Shown: positions 52,419-60,838, numbered from the stretch's first letter. The stretch is DNA of 64,000 nucleotides from Streptomyces sp. NBC_00490 (GCF_036013645.1 NZ_CP107869.1:3968001-4032000), one strand, 5' to 3'. The notes: a model not told the origin generated them from the letters alone. Made by a program: numbers and translations.

Positions 52419-53348
52419 TCAGGGGCGGGCGCCCGTCACGCTCCGCGCGCGTCCCCCCGGGGCACCTCGGCGGAACGACCTACCGGCGGTGCGCGCCTGC
52501 GGCTGTCCCAGCTGCCCCGCCACCGTCGCCCCGAACGCCACCGCCATCCCCGCCAGCTGGACCGGCGTCAGGGCCTGGCCGAGCGCCGCCCAGCCGACGA
52601 TCGCGGCGGTCAGCGGGGAGAGCGGACCGAGGAGGGTGACCTGTGTGGCGCTGAGCCGGCCGATGCCGCGGAACCAGAGCCAGTACGAGACCGCCGTGTT
52701 CGCCAGCGCCAGATAGAGGTAGCCGCCCACCGCCCGTCCGTCGAGCGCGGGCGGGGCACCTTCGACCAGCAGCGCGAGCGGCGCGATGAGCAGCCCGCCC
52801 GCGGTCAGCTGCCACCCGGTGAGCGCGAGCGGACCCACTCCGTCGGGCCGTCCCCACCGCTTGGTCAGCACGGTCCCGGCGGACATCGAGGCGGCCGAGG
52901 CGAAGGCCGCCAGCACCCCCACGAGGTCGAGCGCCCCGGCCGCCCTCAGGACGACGAGACTGACCCCGAACGCCGCGACGACGCCGGTGACCACACTCCG
53001 CGCGGTCGGCCGCTCCCCCAGCAGCAGCGCCGACAGCCCCACCACGAGCAACGGCCCCACCGACCCGACGACCGCGGCCATACCGCCGGGCAGCCGGTAC
53101 GCGGAGAGGAACAACAGCGGGAAGAACGCGCCGATGTTCAGCGCCCCGAGCACCGTCGCCTTCCACCACCAGGCCCCCTTCGGCAGCACCCGCGCCACCG
53201 CGAGCAGCGTCAGCCCGGCGGGCAGGGCGCGCGCCAGTCCGGTGAACAGGGGACGGTCGGGCGGGAGGAACTCGGTGGTGACGGCGTAGGTGGTGCCCCA
53301 GGAGATGGGAGCGAGGGCGGTGAGGAGGATGGTCGCGGACCGGGTCAT
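52419..53348 (-). CDS. EamA/DMT-family transporter
   Basis: The 309-residue membrane protein has ten predicted helices in two EamA halves (SATILLTALAPISWGTTYAV first, then GVLAAFASAASMSAGTVLTK). Proteins of this family export amino acids, metabolites or drugs. The start is ATG 53348 with AAGGGA upstream; the longer reading to 53456 runs through the operator region. It is divergent from a MarR regulator gene, a common pair in drug or metabolite efflux systems. Substrate unknown. Confidence 0.88.
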   Translation of the reverse strand: MTRSATILLTALAPISWGTTYAVTTEFLPPDRPLFTGLARALPAGLTLLAVARVLPKGAWWWKATVLGALNIGAFFPLLFLSAYRLPGGMAAVVGSVGPLLVVGLSALLLGERPTARSVVTGVVAAFGVSLVVLRAAGALDLVGVLAAFASAASMSAGTVLTKRWGRPDGVGPLALTGWQLTAGGLLIAPLALLVEGAPPALDGRAVGGYLYLALANTAVSYWLWFRGIGRLSATQVTLLGPLSPLTAAIVGWAALGQALTPVQLAGMAVAFGATVAGQLGQPQARTAGRSFRRGAPGGRARSVTGARP

Positions 53349-53440
53349 GACCGGTTCCCTTCGGGATGGCGGGGTGGGGCCGGTGACGTGGTGGAGAGTG
53401 ACGTGCGGTGGCACGCCAGGAAGTAACTTGCTCGAAAGCA

Positions 53441-53454
53441 GCTTAGCGCTAAGC
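53441..53454. promoter_or_regulatory. MarR operator palindrome
   Basis: GCTTAGCGCTAAGC is a perfect 14-bp palindrome between the EamA exporter and the MarR regulator genes. Its position and symmetry are what a MarR dimer would need. Confidence 0.65.
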
Positions 53455-53455
53455 A

Positions 53456-53499
53456 ACTTTCCTGCAATCCACTTTCCCGCAAGCTACTTTCTTGCGGCC
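53456..53499. repeat. Three 15-bp direct repeats next to the MarR operator
   Basis: ACTTTCCTGCAATCC, ACTTTCCCGCAAGCT and ACTTTCTTGCGGCC follow each other at 53456-53470, 53471-53485 and 53486-53499. The shared core is ACTTTCnnGC. They lie between the palindrome and the marR start. Confidence 0.7.
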
Positions 53500-53526
53500 G
53501 ACCGGTTCGCGGCGGATACTCGACGC

Positions 53527-54048
53527 ATGAACGCCACGCCGCAGCAGCCCCCCGCAGATCTCGTCGACGCGATCATCGAGCAGTGGGGAACCGTGCGGCC
53601 CGACCTCGACACCCGGGCGATGGAGGTCTTCGGGCGGATCTTCCGGCTGTCACGGGCCATGGGCGACCGGATGGAGAAGGCGTACGCCCCCTACGGGATC
53701 TCCCGGGGCGAGTTCGACGTCCTGGCCACCCTGCGCCGCGCCGGCGAGCCCTACGCCCTCTCGCCCCGTCAGCTCTCCGCGACGCTGATGCTCACGACGG
53801 GCGGCATGACCGGCCGCCTCGACAAGCTGGAACGCGCGGGCCTGCTCCGCCGCTCCCCCGACCCGCACGACCGCCGTGGCCTCCAAGTCACCCTCACCGA
53901 GAAGGGGTTGACCGTCCTCGACGACGCGGTCGGCGCCGGCCTCGCCACCGAGACACAGGCGCTGTCCGTCCTGAACGACGAACAGGCCGGCCAACTGGCC
54001 GACCTGCTCCGCCAGTTGCTGGCAGGAACCCAGGCGCCTCCGCACTGA
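53527..54048 (+). CDS. MarR-family transcriptional regulator
   Basis: The 173-residue regulator has the winged helix in its middle: SPRQLSATLMLTTGGMTGRL, DKLERAGLLRRSPDPHDRRG with the wing DRRGLQVTLTEKG. MarR dimers usually repress a divergent exporter until a small phenolic or other ligand binds. Here the EamA exporter is the expected target, with the palindrome at 53441 as the site. ATG at 53527 fits the family length. It likely also controls itself. Confidence 0.9.
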   Translation: MNATPQQPPADLVDAIIEQWGTVRPDLDTRAMEVFGRIFRLSRAMGDRMEKAYAPYGISRGEFDVLATLRRAGEPYALSPRQLSATLMLTTGGMTGRLDKLERAGLLRRSPDPHDRRGLQVTLTEKGLTVLDDAVGAGLATETQALSVLNDEQAGQLADLLRQLLAGTQAPPH

Positions 54049-54083
54049 GCACTCCGCCGGCGACGGCGATGAACCCGCGGACA

Positions 54084-54101
54084 GGCGGCCACCGGGCCGC
54101 C
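54084..54101. terminator. Short hairpin between converging genes
   Basis: GGCGGCC (54084-54090), loop ACCG, GGCCGCC (54095-54101), between the marR and flavin monooxygenase gene ends. No T-run, so a weak terminator. Confidence 0.5.
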
Positions 54102-54111
54102 CCGTCCCCGT

Positions 54112-55563
54112 TCACCCGACGGCGGCGGTGACCGCCTCCTCGATCGCCGTGGCGTCCGGCGCGTCCGCCGCCCAGGCCACGTATCCGTCGGGGCGTACCA
54201 GGACGGTCGTACGACGGCCGCTCGCCCAGCGCTCCACGGTCAGCCGGTCCTTGCGGGTGCCCGGGTCCTCGTACGCCCGGGGGTCCGGGGTGATCAGGAC
54301 GAACCGGCCGCCGCGCAGGGCCTCGTGCAGACGGCCGCCCGCCAGAGCGACGTCGGGGACGCGGGTGCCGGTGAGGCGGTGGGCGCCGCGGGGGGCGGGG
54401 TACCGGTAGCCGATGCCGGAGATCTGGCCCAGGGCCTTGCGCCGGGCGGGACCGACCGTGTTGCCGACGGCGGAGACGAGGGCGCGGACGGCGCGCAGTG
54501 CCGGGCTCTGCGCGCGGGCCAGCCGGACGAGTCCGCCGCTGCTGCGCAGCACCGCCTTGCCGACCGGGTGCCGCTCGGTCTCGTAGGTGTCGAGGAGCCC
54601 GTCCGGCGCCCACCCCTGCACGGCCGCGGCGAGCTTCCAGCTCAGGTTGGCCGCGTCCTGGAGGCCGGTGTTCATCCCCTGGCCGCCGGCCGGGGAGTGG
54701 ATGTGCGCGGCGTCGCCGGCGAGGAAGACCCTGCCGACCCGGTAGCGCGGCGCCTGGCGTTCGTCGCTGTGGAAGCGGGAGAGCCAGCGGGCGTCGTGCA
54801 TGCCGTAGTCGGAGCCCAGGGCGCGGCGGGCGACGTCCTTGACCTCGTCGAGGTCGATCGGGACGTCGTCGGCGACCTCGTGCCGGCGGTCCCAGCCCAT
54901 GACCCGGTACCAGCCGTCGCCGAAGGAGGCGATCATCGCGAAGCAGTCGCCCGCGCCGTTGACGGTGAGCACGTCCTCGGGCCGCTCGGCGAGCCGGACG
55001 TCGGCGAGGAACAGCGACGTGATGACGGAGACCCCGGGGAAGTCCAGGCCGATCTCCCGGCGTACGGCGCTGTGGTGTCCGTCGGCGCCGACGACATAGG
55101 CCGCGCGGCGGACGGCGACCGCGCCGTCCGCGCCCCGCACCTCCAGCTCCACCCCGTCGGCGTCCTGGCGCAGCCCCACGACCTCGCTCTCGTACGCGAA
55201 GTCGACCCCGGCCTCCCTCGCCCGCCGCTCCAGCAGCCGCTCGACCTCGTACTGCGGGGTGATGAGCATGAACGGGAAGCGGGACTCCAGCGTGGTCAGG
55301 TCGAGCGTGAGGCGGTCGAAGGCGCGCAGGCCGGTGATGGTGTCGCCGGTGGCGAGCAGCTGGTCGGCGAGTCCCCGGGCGTCGAGCTGCTCCAGGGTGC
55401 GGGCGTGCACACCGAAGGCGCGGGAGAGGTTGCTGATGTCGTGGGAGCGCTTTTCGAGGAGGGTGACGGGGACACCCGCGGTGGCGAGGTCACCGGCGAG
55501 GAGCAGGCCGGTCGGGCCGGAGCCGACGACGATCACGGTGCGGTGGGTGGCGGTGCCGTTCAT
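54112..55563 (-). CDS. FAD-dependent aromatic monooxygenase (PheA/TfdB, rifampicin-monooxygenase-like)
   Basis: The 483-residue group A flavin monooxygenase has the dinucleotide site VIVVGSGPTGLLLAGDLA, the second FAD motif YVVGADGHHSAVRREIG and the third motif RVFLAGDAAHIHSPAGGQGM. It uses NAD(P)H and oxygen to hydroxylate aromatic rings. Relatives include rifampicin monooxygenases and enzymes of aromatic polyketide tailoring. The C-terminal thioredoxin-like part is present. It is divergent from a TetR gene with matching operator-like repeats between them, which suggests induction by its substrate. Which compound it acts on is unknown. Confidence 0.87.
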   Translation of the reverse strand: MNGTATHRTVIVVGSGPTGLLLAGDLATAGVPVTLLEKRSHDISNLSRAFGVHARTLEQLDARGLADQLLATGDTITGLRAFDRLTLDLTTLESRFPFMLITPQYEVERLLERRAREAGVDFAYESEVVGLRQDADGVELEVRGADGAVAVRRAAYVVGADGHHSAVRREIGLDFPGVSVITSLFLADVRLAERPEDVLTVNGAGDCFAMIASFGDGWYRVMGWDRRHEVADDVPIDLDEVKDVARRALGSDYGMHDARWLSRFHSDERQAPRYRVGRVFLAGDAAHIHSPAGGQGMNTGLQDAANLSWKLAAAVQGWAPDGLLDTYETERHPVGKAVLRSSGGLVRLARAQSPALRAVRALVSAVGNTVGPARRKALGQISGIGYRYPAPRGAHRLTGTRVPDVALAGGRLHEALRGGRFVLITPDPRAYEDPGTRKDRLTVERWASGRRTTVLVRPDGYVAWAADAPDATAIEEAVTAAVG

Positions 55564-55577
55564 GGTGGCCTCCTGTT

Positions 55578-55594
55578 GCCAACGACTGTTTGCC
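55578..55594. promoter_or_regulatory. TetR operator-like repeat 1
   Basis: GCCAAC-GACT-GTTTGCC lies just before the monooxygenase start on the minus strand. It is an imperfect inverted repeat, related in sequence to the site at 55674. Confidence 0.55.
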
Positions 55595-55673
55595 TACGCT
55601 TGTTGGCCTTCGCTTGTGGACGAAGCTAGCGAGAAGCCCGAAGCCCGTCAACAGTTGTGGGCAAACACTTGTT

Positions 55674-55691
55674 GGCAAACGTACGTTGGCC
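55674..55691. promoter_or_regulatory. TetR operator-like repeat 2
   Basis: GGCAAACGT followed by ACGTTGGCC is an 18-bp palindrome with one mismatch pair, 13 bases before the TetR gene start. The surrounding words GCCTACGCT and TTGTTGGC recur near the monooxygenase start. Confidence 0.65.
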
Positions 55692-55704
55692 TACGCTCGC
55701 AGGC

Positions 55705-56325
55705 ATGAACGGCAGCAACAGCGACACCACGACCACACCTCCCGGCCCAGGCGCCGGGCCGGGTTCAGGCGCCCCCCGCCGCTCCGACGCCACCCGCGGC
55801 GCGATCCTCACCGCGGCCCGCGAACGCTTCGCCGCCGACGGCTACGAGCGGGCCACCATCCGCGCGATCGCCAAGGACGCGGGCATCGATCCGTCCATGG
55901 TGATGCGCTACTACGGCAACAAGGAGGGCCTCTTCGCGGCGGCGGTCGCCATCGACCTGCGGCTGCCGGACGTGGGCGCACTGCCCCGCGAGGACGTCGG
56001 CCGGGCTCTCCTCACGCATTTCCTGGCCACCTGGGAGGAGAACGAGGTGCTCACGGCCCTGCTGCGGGTCGGCGCGACGAACGCGGCCGGGGCCGAGCGG
56101 ATGCAGGGCGTCTTCCGGGACCAGTTGCTGCCGATCGCCGAGCGGGCGTGCCCGGACCCCCAGCAGGTCCCGGCGCGGGCCGCGCTCGTGTCGTCGCAGC
56201 TGCTGGGCCTGGCGCTGACCCGTTATGTGCTGCGGATCCCGTCCGCGGTGGCGCTGGCGCCCGAGGAGATCGTGGCGTGGCTGGCGCCGACGGTGCAGCG
56301 GTATCTGACCGCGCCGAGCCCCTGA
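55705..56325 (+). CDS. TetR-family transcriptional regulator
   Basis: The 206-residue protein has the TetR DNA-binding domain: ATRGAILTAARERFAADGYE, RATIRAIAKDAGIDPSMVMR and YYGNKEGLFAAAVA. The ligand-binding part resembles tetracyclin repressor-like C-terminal domain families. ATG 55705 lies beside the palindrome 55674, so self-control is likely. It is divergent from the flavin monooxygenase, its probable target. Up to about 30 residues at the N-terminus before the HTH are disordered (TTTTPPGPGAGPG). Confidence 0.9.
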   Translation: MNGSNSDTTTTPPGPGAGPGSGAPRRSDATRGAILTAARERFAADGYERATIRAIAKDAGIDPSMVMRYYGNKEGLFAAAVAIDLRLPDVGALPREDVGRALLTHFLATWEENEVLTALLRVGATNAAGAERMQGVFRDQLLPIAERACPDPQQVPARAALVSSQLLGLALTRYVLRIPSAVALAPEEIVAWLAPTVQRYLTAPSP

Positions 56326-56347
56326 GCGCGCCGCGCGGGAGAACACA

Positions 56348-56414
56348 CCGAGGGCGCCGGCCTCGCCCAGGTACGGCTTGCTGCGCGTACGTGCGGCGGG
56401 GTCGGCGCCCTCGG
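56348..56414. other. Long-loop inverted repeat between TetR and a small membrane protein gene
   Basis: CCGAGGGCGCCG (56348-56359) and CGGCGCCCTCGG (56403-56414) are exact complements with a 43-base loop. It is in the 136-base gap between convergent genes and could end transcription of one or both. I see no gene there. Confidence 0.4.
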
Positions 56415-56461
56415 GGAACGTGCGGTGAGCGGTCTGGCCGTGGTGCCGGCCGCCGGCTCGG

Positions 56462-56737
56462 TCAGGCTCCGGCCTTCGCCTTCACGGGAACCTTGGTCTT
56501 CGCCTTCGGCTCACGGTCCGTGGACTTGTCCAGGACCATCACCAGACCGGTGATGACCGCGAAGATCGCGAGCGGGGCCACGACGTAGAGACCCAGCGTC
56601 TCCATGACGCTCAGGCCCGGACCGGGGTCGTCGCCGTCGTCGCGGGTGACTGCGAGCGCGGGAGACGTCATGAGCAGCATCATCAGCGTCGTACCGGCAG
56701 CCAGGGCACCGGCGCGCAGGGCGTTCTTCTTGTCCAC
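56462..56737 (-). CDS. Small secreted or membrane protein of unknown function
   Basis: The 91-residue product has an N-terminal signal-like helix (NALRAGALAAGTTLMMLLMT, SPALAV), a short acidic stretch (RDDGDDPGPG), one transmembrane helix (LGLYVVAPLAIFAVITGLVM) and a basic Lys-rich cytoplasmic tail (PKAKTKVPVKAKAGA). Such small actinobacterial membrane proteins are often conserved but unnamed. It is preceded by a 97-base gap to malQ's end on the same strand. Confidence 0.7.
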   Translation of the reverse strand: MDKKNALRAGALAAGTTLMMLLMTSPALAVTRDDGDDPGPGLSVMETLGLYVVAPLAIFAVITGLVMVLDKSTDREPKAKTKVPVKAKAGA

Positions 56738-56800
56738 GATCCCAAAAGTATCGAATGCCTTGTGGCCCCGCGCGCCCGGGGTGCCATACGGGAGCGACGA

Positions 56801-56835
56801 GAGGGGGACGGAACGGATCCGCCCGTCCCCGTCTC
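56801..56835 (-). terminator. Hairpin at the malQ 3' end
   Basis: GGGGACGG (56804-56811) pairs with CCGTCCCC (56823-56830), with GAG and CTC at the outer ends. It overlaps the malQ stop by two bases at the right edge. Confidence 0.55.
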
Positions 56836-58921
56836 AGCCCGGCCCGACCGTGCGAGGCCCGCGCAGCACCTCCACCAGAGCGTGCAGGCGCGGCGAGCCC
56901 GCCAACCCCTCCAGCGTCACCGGCCTTCCCTCCGCGTCCGCGATCGGCAGGCGCCAGTTCGGGTACTGGTCCCAGGTGCCCGGCAGGTTCTGGGGCCGCC
57001 GGTCGCCGACCGCGTCGGGCAGCCACACGCCCACCAGCCTCGCCGGCGTACGCAGCAGGAACCGGTGCACGGCCTGGATCTCGGCCTCCTCCGTCGACGT
57101 GCTGTGGCCGCCGCCGGTGCCGTGCAGCAGGCCCAGCCGCGCCAGTACCTCCAGCCACTCCCCGGTGTCCGCCGCCGCCTCCGTCCGTTCCTCCGCCAGC
57201 TCCCGGGTCAGCAGGCCCAGCCGGTAGCGGAGTTCGACGTGCTCGCCCGTCAGACGGGCCGCGGTGGAGGGCAGGTCGTGGGTGGTCGCGGTGGCGAGGC
57301 AGTCGGCGCGCCAGCGTTCCGGCGGCAGGGGCCGGCCGTCGCCCTCCCAATCCCGCTCGAACCAGAGCACCGAGGTACCGAGCACCCCGCGCTCGCGCAG
57401 CGTCTCGCGCACCCCGGGCTCCACCGTGCCCAGGTCCTCGCCGATCACCATCGCCCCGGCGCGCGAGGCCTCCAGGACCAGGACCGCGAGCATGGCCTCG
57501 GCGTCGTAGCGGATGTAGGTGCCCTCGGTCGGCGGGTGGCCCTGCGGGACCCACCAGAGGCGGAACAGGCCCATCACATGGTCGATGCGCAGGGCGCCGG
57601 CGTAGCGGAAGAGGGCTCTGAGCAGGCGTCGGAAGGGGGCGTAGCCCGATGCGGCCAGGCGGTCCGGGCGCCACGGCGGCAGTCCCCAGTCCTGCCCGCG
57701 CGCGTTGAAGGCGTCCGGCGGTGCGCCGACCGACATCCCGGCCGCGAAGTAGTCCTGCTGCGCCCAGGCGTCGGCGCCCCCGGGGTGTACGCCGACCGCC
57801 AGATCGTGGATGATCCCGACCGGCATCCCGGCCTCCCGTGCCGCCCGCTGCGAGGCGACGAGCTGGGCGTCGGTGAGCCAGGCGAGCCGGCAGTGGAAGT
57901 CGACGCGGTCCATCAACTCGGCGCGGGCGCGGGCCGTTTCGGGCGAGCGGGGGTCCCGCAGTCCGGCCGGCCACCGGCTCCAGTCCGAGCCGTGCACCTC
58001 CGCCAGCGCACACCAGGTCGCGTGGTCCTCCAGGGCCTGGCCCTCCTCGGCGAGGAAGTCGACGTACGCGGCCCGCCGGCCGGGGCCGAGCGGCACCTCG
58101 CGCACCAGCTCCAGCGCCTCCCGCTTGAGCTCCCACACGGCGTCCCGGTCGATCAACGCGCCCTTGTCCAGCACCGCTTCACGCAGCCGCCCGGCCCGTT
58201 CGGCGAGCGAGCGCACCGCCTCGCGGTCGGTGACCTGGGCGTACTCGGGCACGTCCTCGACCCGCAGATGCACCGGGTCCGGGAAGCGCCGCGAGGAGGG
58301 GCGGTACGGCGAGGGGTCGGTCGGGGCGCCGGGCACCGCCGCGTGCAACGGGTTGGCCTGCACGAACCCGGCGCCGAGGGCCCGCCCGGCCCAGGCGGTC
58401 AGTTCGGTGAGGTCGCCGAGGTCGCCCATGCCCCAGGAGCGCCGGGAGAGCAGGGAGTAGAGCTGGACGAGGAGTCCGTACGAGCGTCCGGTGGTCGTGG
58501 GGAGCCGGGCGGGGGCGACGACCAGGTGGGACTCGGCCACCCGGCCGTCGGGCGCCGTGGCGGTCAACCGGTGGATGCCGGGCGGGAGTTGGTCGGCGGC
58601 GGCGCGGGTCTCGCCCTGCTCGGTCTCGATCCGCAGACGGGTGCCCCTGGGCAGGTTCCCGAGGGAGGCGGGCGGGCTGCCGCTCCAGCAGACCACCGTC
58701 GGCGGCAGCAGCCGGTCGCGCAGCTCACGCTCGCGGGCGGCCAGCGCGGCCGCGGGGCGGTCGGTGTCGACGCCGAGGGCGGCCAGCGCGAGGGTGACGG
58801 CGGTGGCCGAGGCGGCGACCGTACGGCCCGGCGACGGACTGTAGGACGTGGCGACGCCGTGCAGCTCGGCGAGGCGGGACAGGTCCTCGGAAGGCGGCTC
58901 GGCCGACCCCTGCTCCACCAT
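56834..58921 (-). CDS. malQ: 4-alpha-glucanotransferase (amylomaltase, GH77)
   Basis: The 695-residue enzyme transfers maltosyl and longer glucan segments between maltodextrins. The GH77 catalytic residues appear in order: Asp in GALRIDHVMGLFRLWW, Glu in MVIGEDLGTVEPGV and Asp in TTHDLPSTAARL. The N-terminal 150 residues are the beta-rich extension typical of actinobacterial MalQ. The start ATG 58921 directly follows the stop of the small repeat gene (TAG then ATG), so the two are translationally coupled. No other maltose genes are nearby. Confidence 0.93.
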   Translation of the reverse strand: MVEQGSAEPPSEDLSRLAELHGVATSYSPSPGRTVAASATAVTLALAALGVDTDRPAAALAARERELRDRLLPPTVVCWSGSPPASLGNLPRGTRLRIETEQGETRAAADQLPPGIHRLTATAPDGRVAESHLVVAPARLPTTTGRSYGLLVQLYSLLSRRSWGMGDLGDLTELTAWAGRALGAGFVQANPLHAAVPGAPTDPSPYRPSSRRFPDPVHLRVEDVPEYAQVTDREAVRSLAERAGRLREAVLDKGALIDRDAVWELKREALELVREVPLGPGRRAAYVDFLAEEGQALEDHATWCALAEVHGSDWSRWPAGLRDPRSPETARARAELMDRVDFHCRLAWLTDAQLVASQRAAREAGMPVGIIHDLAVGVHPGGADAWAQQDYFAAGMSVGAPPDAFNARGQDWGLPPWRPDRLAASGYAPFRRLLRALFRYAGALRIDHVMGLFRLWWVPQGHPPTEGTYIRYDAEAMLAVLVLEASRAGAMVIGEDLGTVEPGVRETLRERGVLGTSVLWFERDWEGDGRPLPPERWRADCLATATTHDLPSTAARLTGEHVELRYRLGLLTRELAEERTEAAADTGEWLEVLARLGLLHGTGGGHSTSTEEAEIQAVHRFLLRTPARLVGVWLPDAVGDRRPQNLPGTWDQYPNWRLPIADAEGRPVTLEGLAGSPRLHALVEVLRGPRTVGPG

Positions 58922-59152
58922 CTACGGCCTCGCGGGGTCCGGCTCGAAGACCGCGGACTCGCTGGTCAGGTGTGCGGCTTCGGCGAGCGGCGGCTCGCTG
59001 GTGAGGGGCTCCGCGTCGGGCAGCGGTGCCTCACTGGTCAGCGGGATCTCGGCGCAGGCGCCCTCCGCGCTGAACACGCAGAAGTGCGGCTCGGTCTCGA
59101 GGAACGGCGGCTGCGCCACGGGTTTGGAGCGGGGGTGTGCGGGAGCGACCAC
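58922..59152 (-). CDS. Small LTSE-repeat protein coupled to malQ, function unknown
   Basis: The 76-residue protein starts with GTG at 59152, six bases after AGGAGG, a strong ribosome site. Its first half has MVAPAHPRSKPVAQPPFLE followed by the aromatic-cysteine run HFCVFS and GACAEIP. The second half repeats a 12-residue unit three times: LTSEAPLPDAEP, LTSEPPLAEAAH and LTSESAVFEPDP. The stop TAG abuts the malQ ATG. I do not recognise it. The strong ribosome site and coupling argue that it is a real gene; it could be a partner of MalQ, a regulatory leader or a peptide precursor. Confidence 0.75.
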   Translation of the reverse strand: MVAPAHPRSKPVAQPPFLETEPHFCVFSAEGACAEIPLTSEAPLPDAEPLTSEPPLAEAAHLTSESAVFEPDPARP

Positions 59153-59393
59153 GAGGGGCCTCCTTGTCGAGTACGGCGACCTTGCGGGTTATCGCAGCCC
59201 TACCCCGTGGGCGCCGCGGCAGACGTACGAACGGCTACAACGTGCATCTCCTCACATTCTGTTGCGTCCGTCCCGATCCCGCCGCGACAGCTGCCGCACG
59301 CTTCCGGGCGCCTCGTGAACTCCGCTCGATTCACCGGTTCGGCAATCGGCCGGGAATCTCTTTTTCGCCGCCCACCGGCCGATGAGATCTTGC

Positions 59394-59399
59394 TAGTCT
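59394..59399 (+). promoter_or_regulatory. -10 element of a leaderless transcript
   Basis: TAGTCT stands seven bases before ATG 59407. No Shine-Dalgarno is present (GGCGGCC precedes the ATG). The 241 bases 59153-59393 otherwise hold no gene that I can support. Confidence 0.45.
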
Positions 59400-59406
59400 G
59401 GCGGCC

Positions 59407-60243
59407 ATGCAGATAGGCGTGAATGTTCCCAACTTCGGACCCGGAACAAATCCGGATAACCTCGCCCGTTGGGCCAAAACCGTGGAGGGCCTCGGTTTCG
59501 ACCTGCTGATGGTTTCCGACCACGTGGCGATCACCCCGGATGTCGCGCGGCAATATCCGGCACCATTTTACGAACCTGTCACCACACTCGCCTGGCTGGC
59601 CGGAATCACCACCCGGGTGAAACTGGGCACCACCGTGCTCATCGCCCCGTACCGGCACCCCCTGCTGGTCGCCCGCATGGCCGCCAACCTGCAACAACTC
59701 AGCGGTGGGCGGCTGATCCTGGGGGTCGGCGTGGGCTGGGCCAAGGAGGAGTTCGAGGCGCTCGGCGTCCCCTTCGAACGGCGTGGCGCGCTCACCGACG
59801 AACTCCTGCGGACCCTTCGTACGGCATGGGAAAACGACGCCGACTACGGCTGCGGGCAGATTCCGATCTGGGTCGGCGGAAACAGCGACGCCGCAATTCG
59901 CCGGGCCGTGCGCCTGGGCACGCCGTGGCATCCCCTGCGGTTCACGATGCCCTGGTTCGAGGAGGCGCTGGAGCGACTGAAAGGCATTTCCGCCGAGCTC
60001 GGTCGGCCCGTCCCGGATTTGGCACCGCGTATCTATCTCCGGATCACGGAAAAACCGATCGACCACCCCGATCGTCGTGCCGGAGAAGGCACCCTCGAGC
60101 AGATTCTCCAGGACATCGAGCGGCTGCGCCTCGCCGGTGCCCAGACGCTGCTGCTCGACCCGTACCACGGTGATCCGGACGAGACGCTGCGCCCCGAGGT
60201 GGCGTGGCAGGCGCTGGCCACCGTGGCCGCGCACCGTGTCTAG
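59407..60243 (+). CDS. LLM-class, probably F420-dependent oxidoreductase (TIGR03619-like)
   Basis: The 278-residue luciferase-like protein opens MQIGVNVPNFGPGTNPDNLA and has LMVSDHVAITPDVARQYPAP, VKLGTTVLIAPYRHPLLVAR and LILGVGVGWAKEEFEALGV, as in F420-dependent LLM oxidoreductases. Such enzymes use the deazaflavin F420, common in actinobacteria, to reduce or oxidise a small molecule. Its codons are less GC-biased than those of nearby genes (GGAA, AAAT, ATTT stretches). It begins the group of biosynthesis-like genes and is followed 31 bases later by the deaminase gene. Confidence 0.87.
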   Translation: MQIGVNVPNFGPGTNPDNLARWAKTVEGLGFDLLMVSDHVAITPDVARQYPAPFYEPVTTLAWLAGITTRVKLGTTVLIAPYRHPLLVARMAANLQQLSGGRLILGVGVGWAKEEFEALGVPFERRGALTDELLRTLRTAWENDADYGCGQIPIWVGGNSDAAIRRAVRLGTPWHPLRFTMPWFEEALERLKGISAELGRPVPDLAPRIYLRITEKPIDHPDRRAGEGTLEQILQDIERLRLAGAQTLLLDPYHGDPDETLRPEVAWQALATVAAHRV

Positions 60244-60274
60244 CCGACCCATCCCCACGACAGACGGAGTGACA

Positions 60275-60823
60275 GTGACCCTCGACACCCACGGCCTGCC
60301 CGAGAACGACACCGACCGCGTCACCGTCGTCGGCGAGGCCGAACTGCCCTATCTGCGCCGCTGTGTGGAACTGGCGGCCGAGGCGGTGGACGCCGGTGAC
60401 TGGCCGTTCGGATCCGTGCTGGTCGGCGCGGACGGCACGATCCTCGCCGAGGAGCGCAACCGCGAGACCACCACCGGCGACCCGACCGCGCACCCGGAGT
60501 TCGAGCTGGCCCGCTGGGCGGCGACCCGGCTGAGCCCCGAGGAGCGGGCCGCGGCGACCGTGTACACCTCGGGCGAGCACTGCCCGATGTGCGCGGCCGC
60601 GCACGGCTGGGCAGGGTTGGGCCGCATCGTGTACGCGAGCTCTTCCCAGCAGGCCCGGGACTGGAAGGCGGAGTGGGGCGTGGCCGTCACCTCGCCGCTT
60701 GCTCCGCTGACCGTCCAGGACGTGGTGCCCGGCCTCGAGGTGGTCGGCCCGGTTCCCGAATTCGCCGCGCAGGTGAAGGAGTTGCAGTGGCGCTTCCGTA
60801 ACCCGGACAGCCCGGCGAGCTGA
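60275..60823 (+). CDS. Nucleoside/guanine-type zinc deaminase
   Basis: The 182-residue protein belongs to the cytidine deaminase-like superfamily. Zinc ligands are His in TAHPEFELARW and the pair in GEHCPMCAAAHGW (Cys-Pro-Met-Cys), with Glu in HPE as the catalytic residue. The N-terminal WPFGSVLVGADGTILAEERN resembles tRNA or guanine deaminases. The GTG at 60275 has GGAG upstream. In a biosynthetic setting it could deaminate a nucleoside or amino-heterocycle intermediate; its substrate is not predictable. Confidence 0.85.
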   Translation: MTLDTHGLPENDTDRVTVVGEAELPYLRRCVELAAEAVDAGDWPFGSVLVGADGTILAEERNRETTTGDPTAHPEFELARWAATRLSPEERAAATVYTSGEHCPMCAAAHGWAGLGRIVYASSSQQARDWKAEWGVAVTSPLAPLTVQDVVPGLEVVGPVPEFAAQVKELQWRFRNPDSPAS

Positions 60824-60838
60824 CGAGGGCATGGCCTA

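Noticed and set aside
56326..56461. Remnant of a gene on the minus strand in the gap after the TetR gene
   Set aside because: The gap can be translated for about 30 codons without stops, but no family is recognisable and the sequence is explained by a hairpin and GC content.
59200..60324. A 374-codon minus-strand frame across the F420-type oxidoreductase gene
   Set aside because: The plus strand carries complete LLM motifs with a good start, and the minus frame has none.
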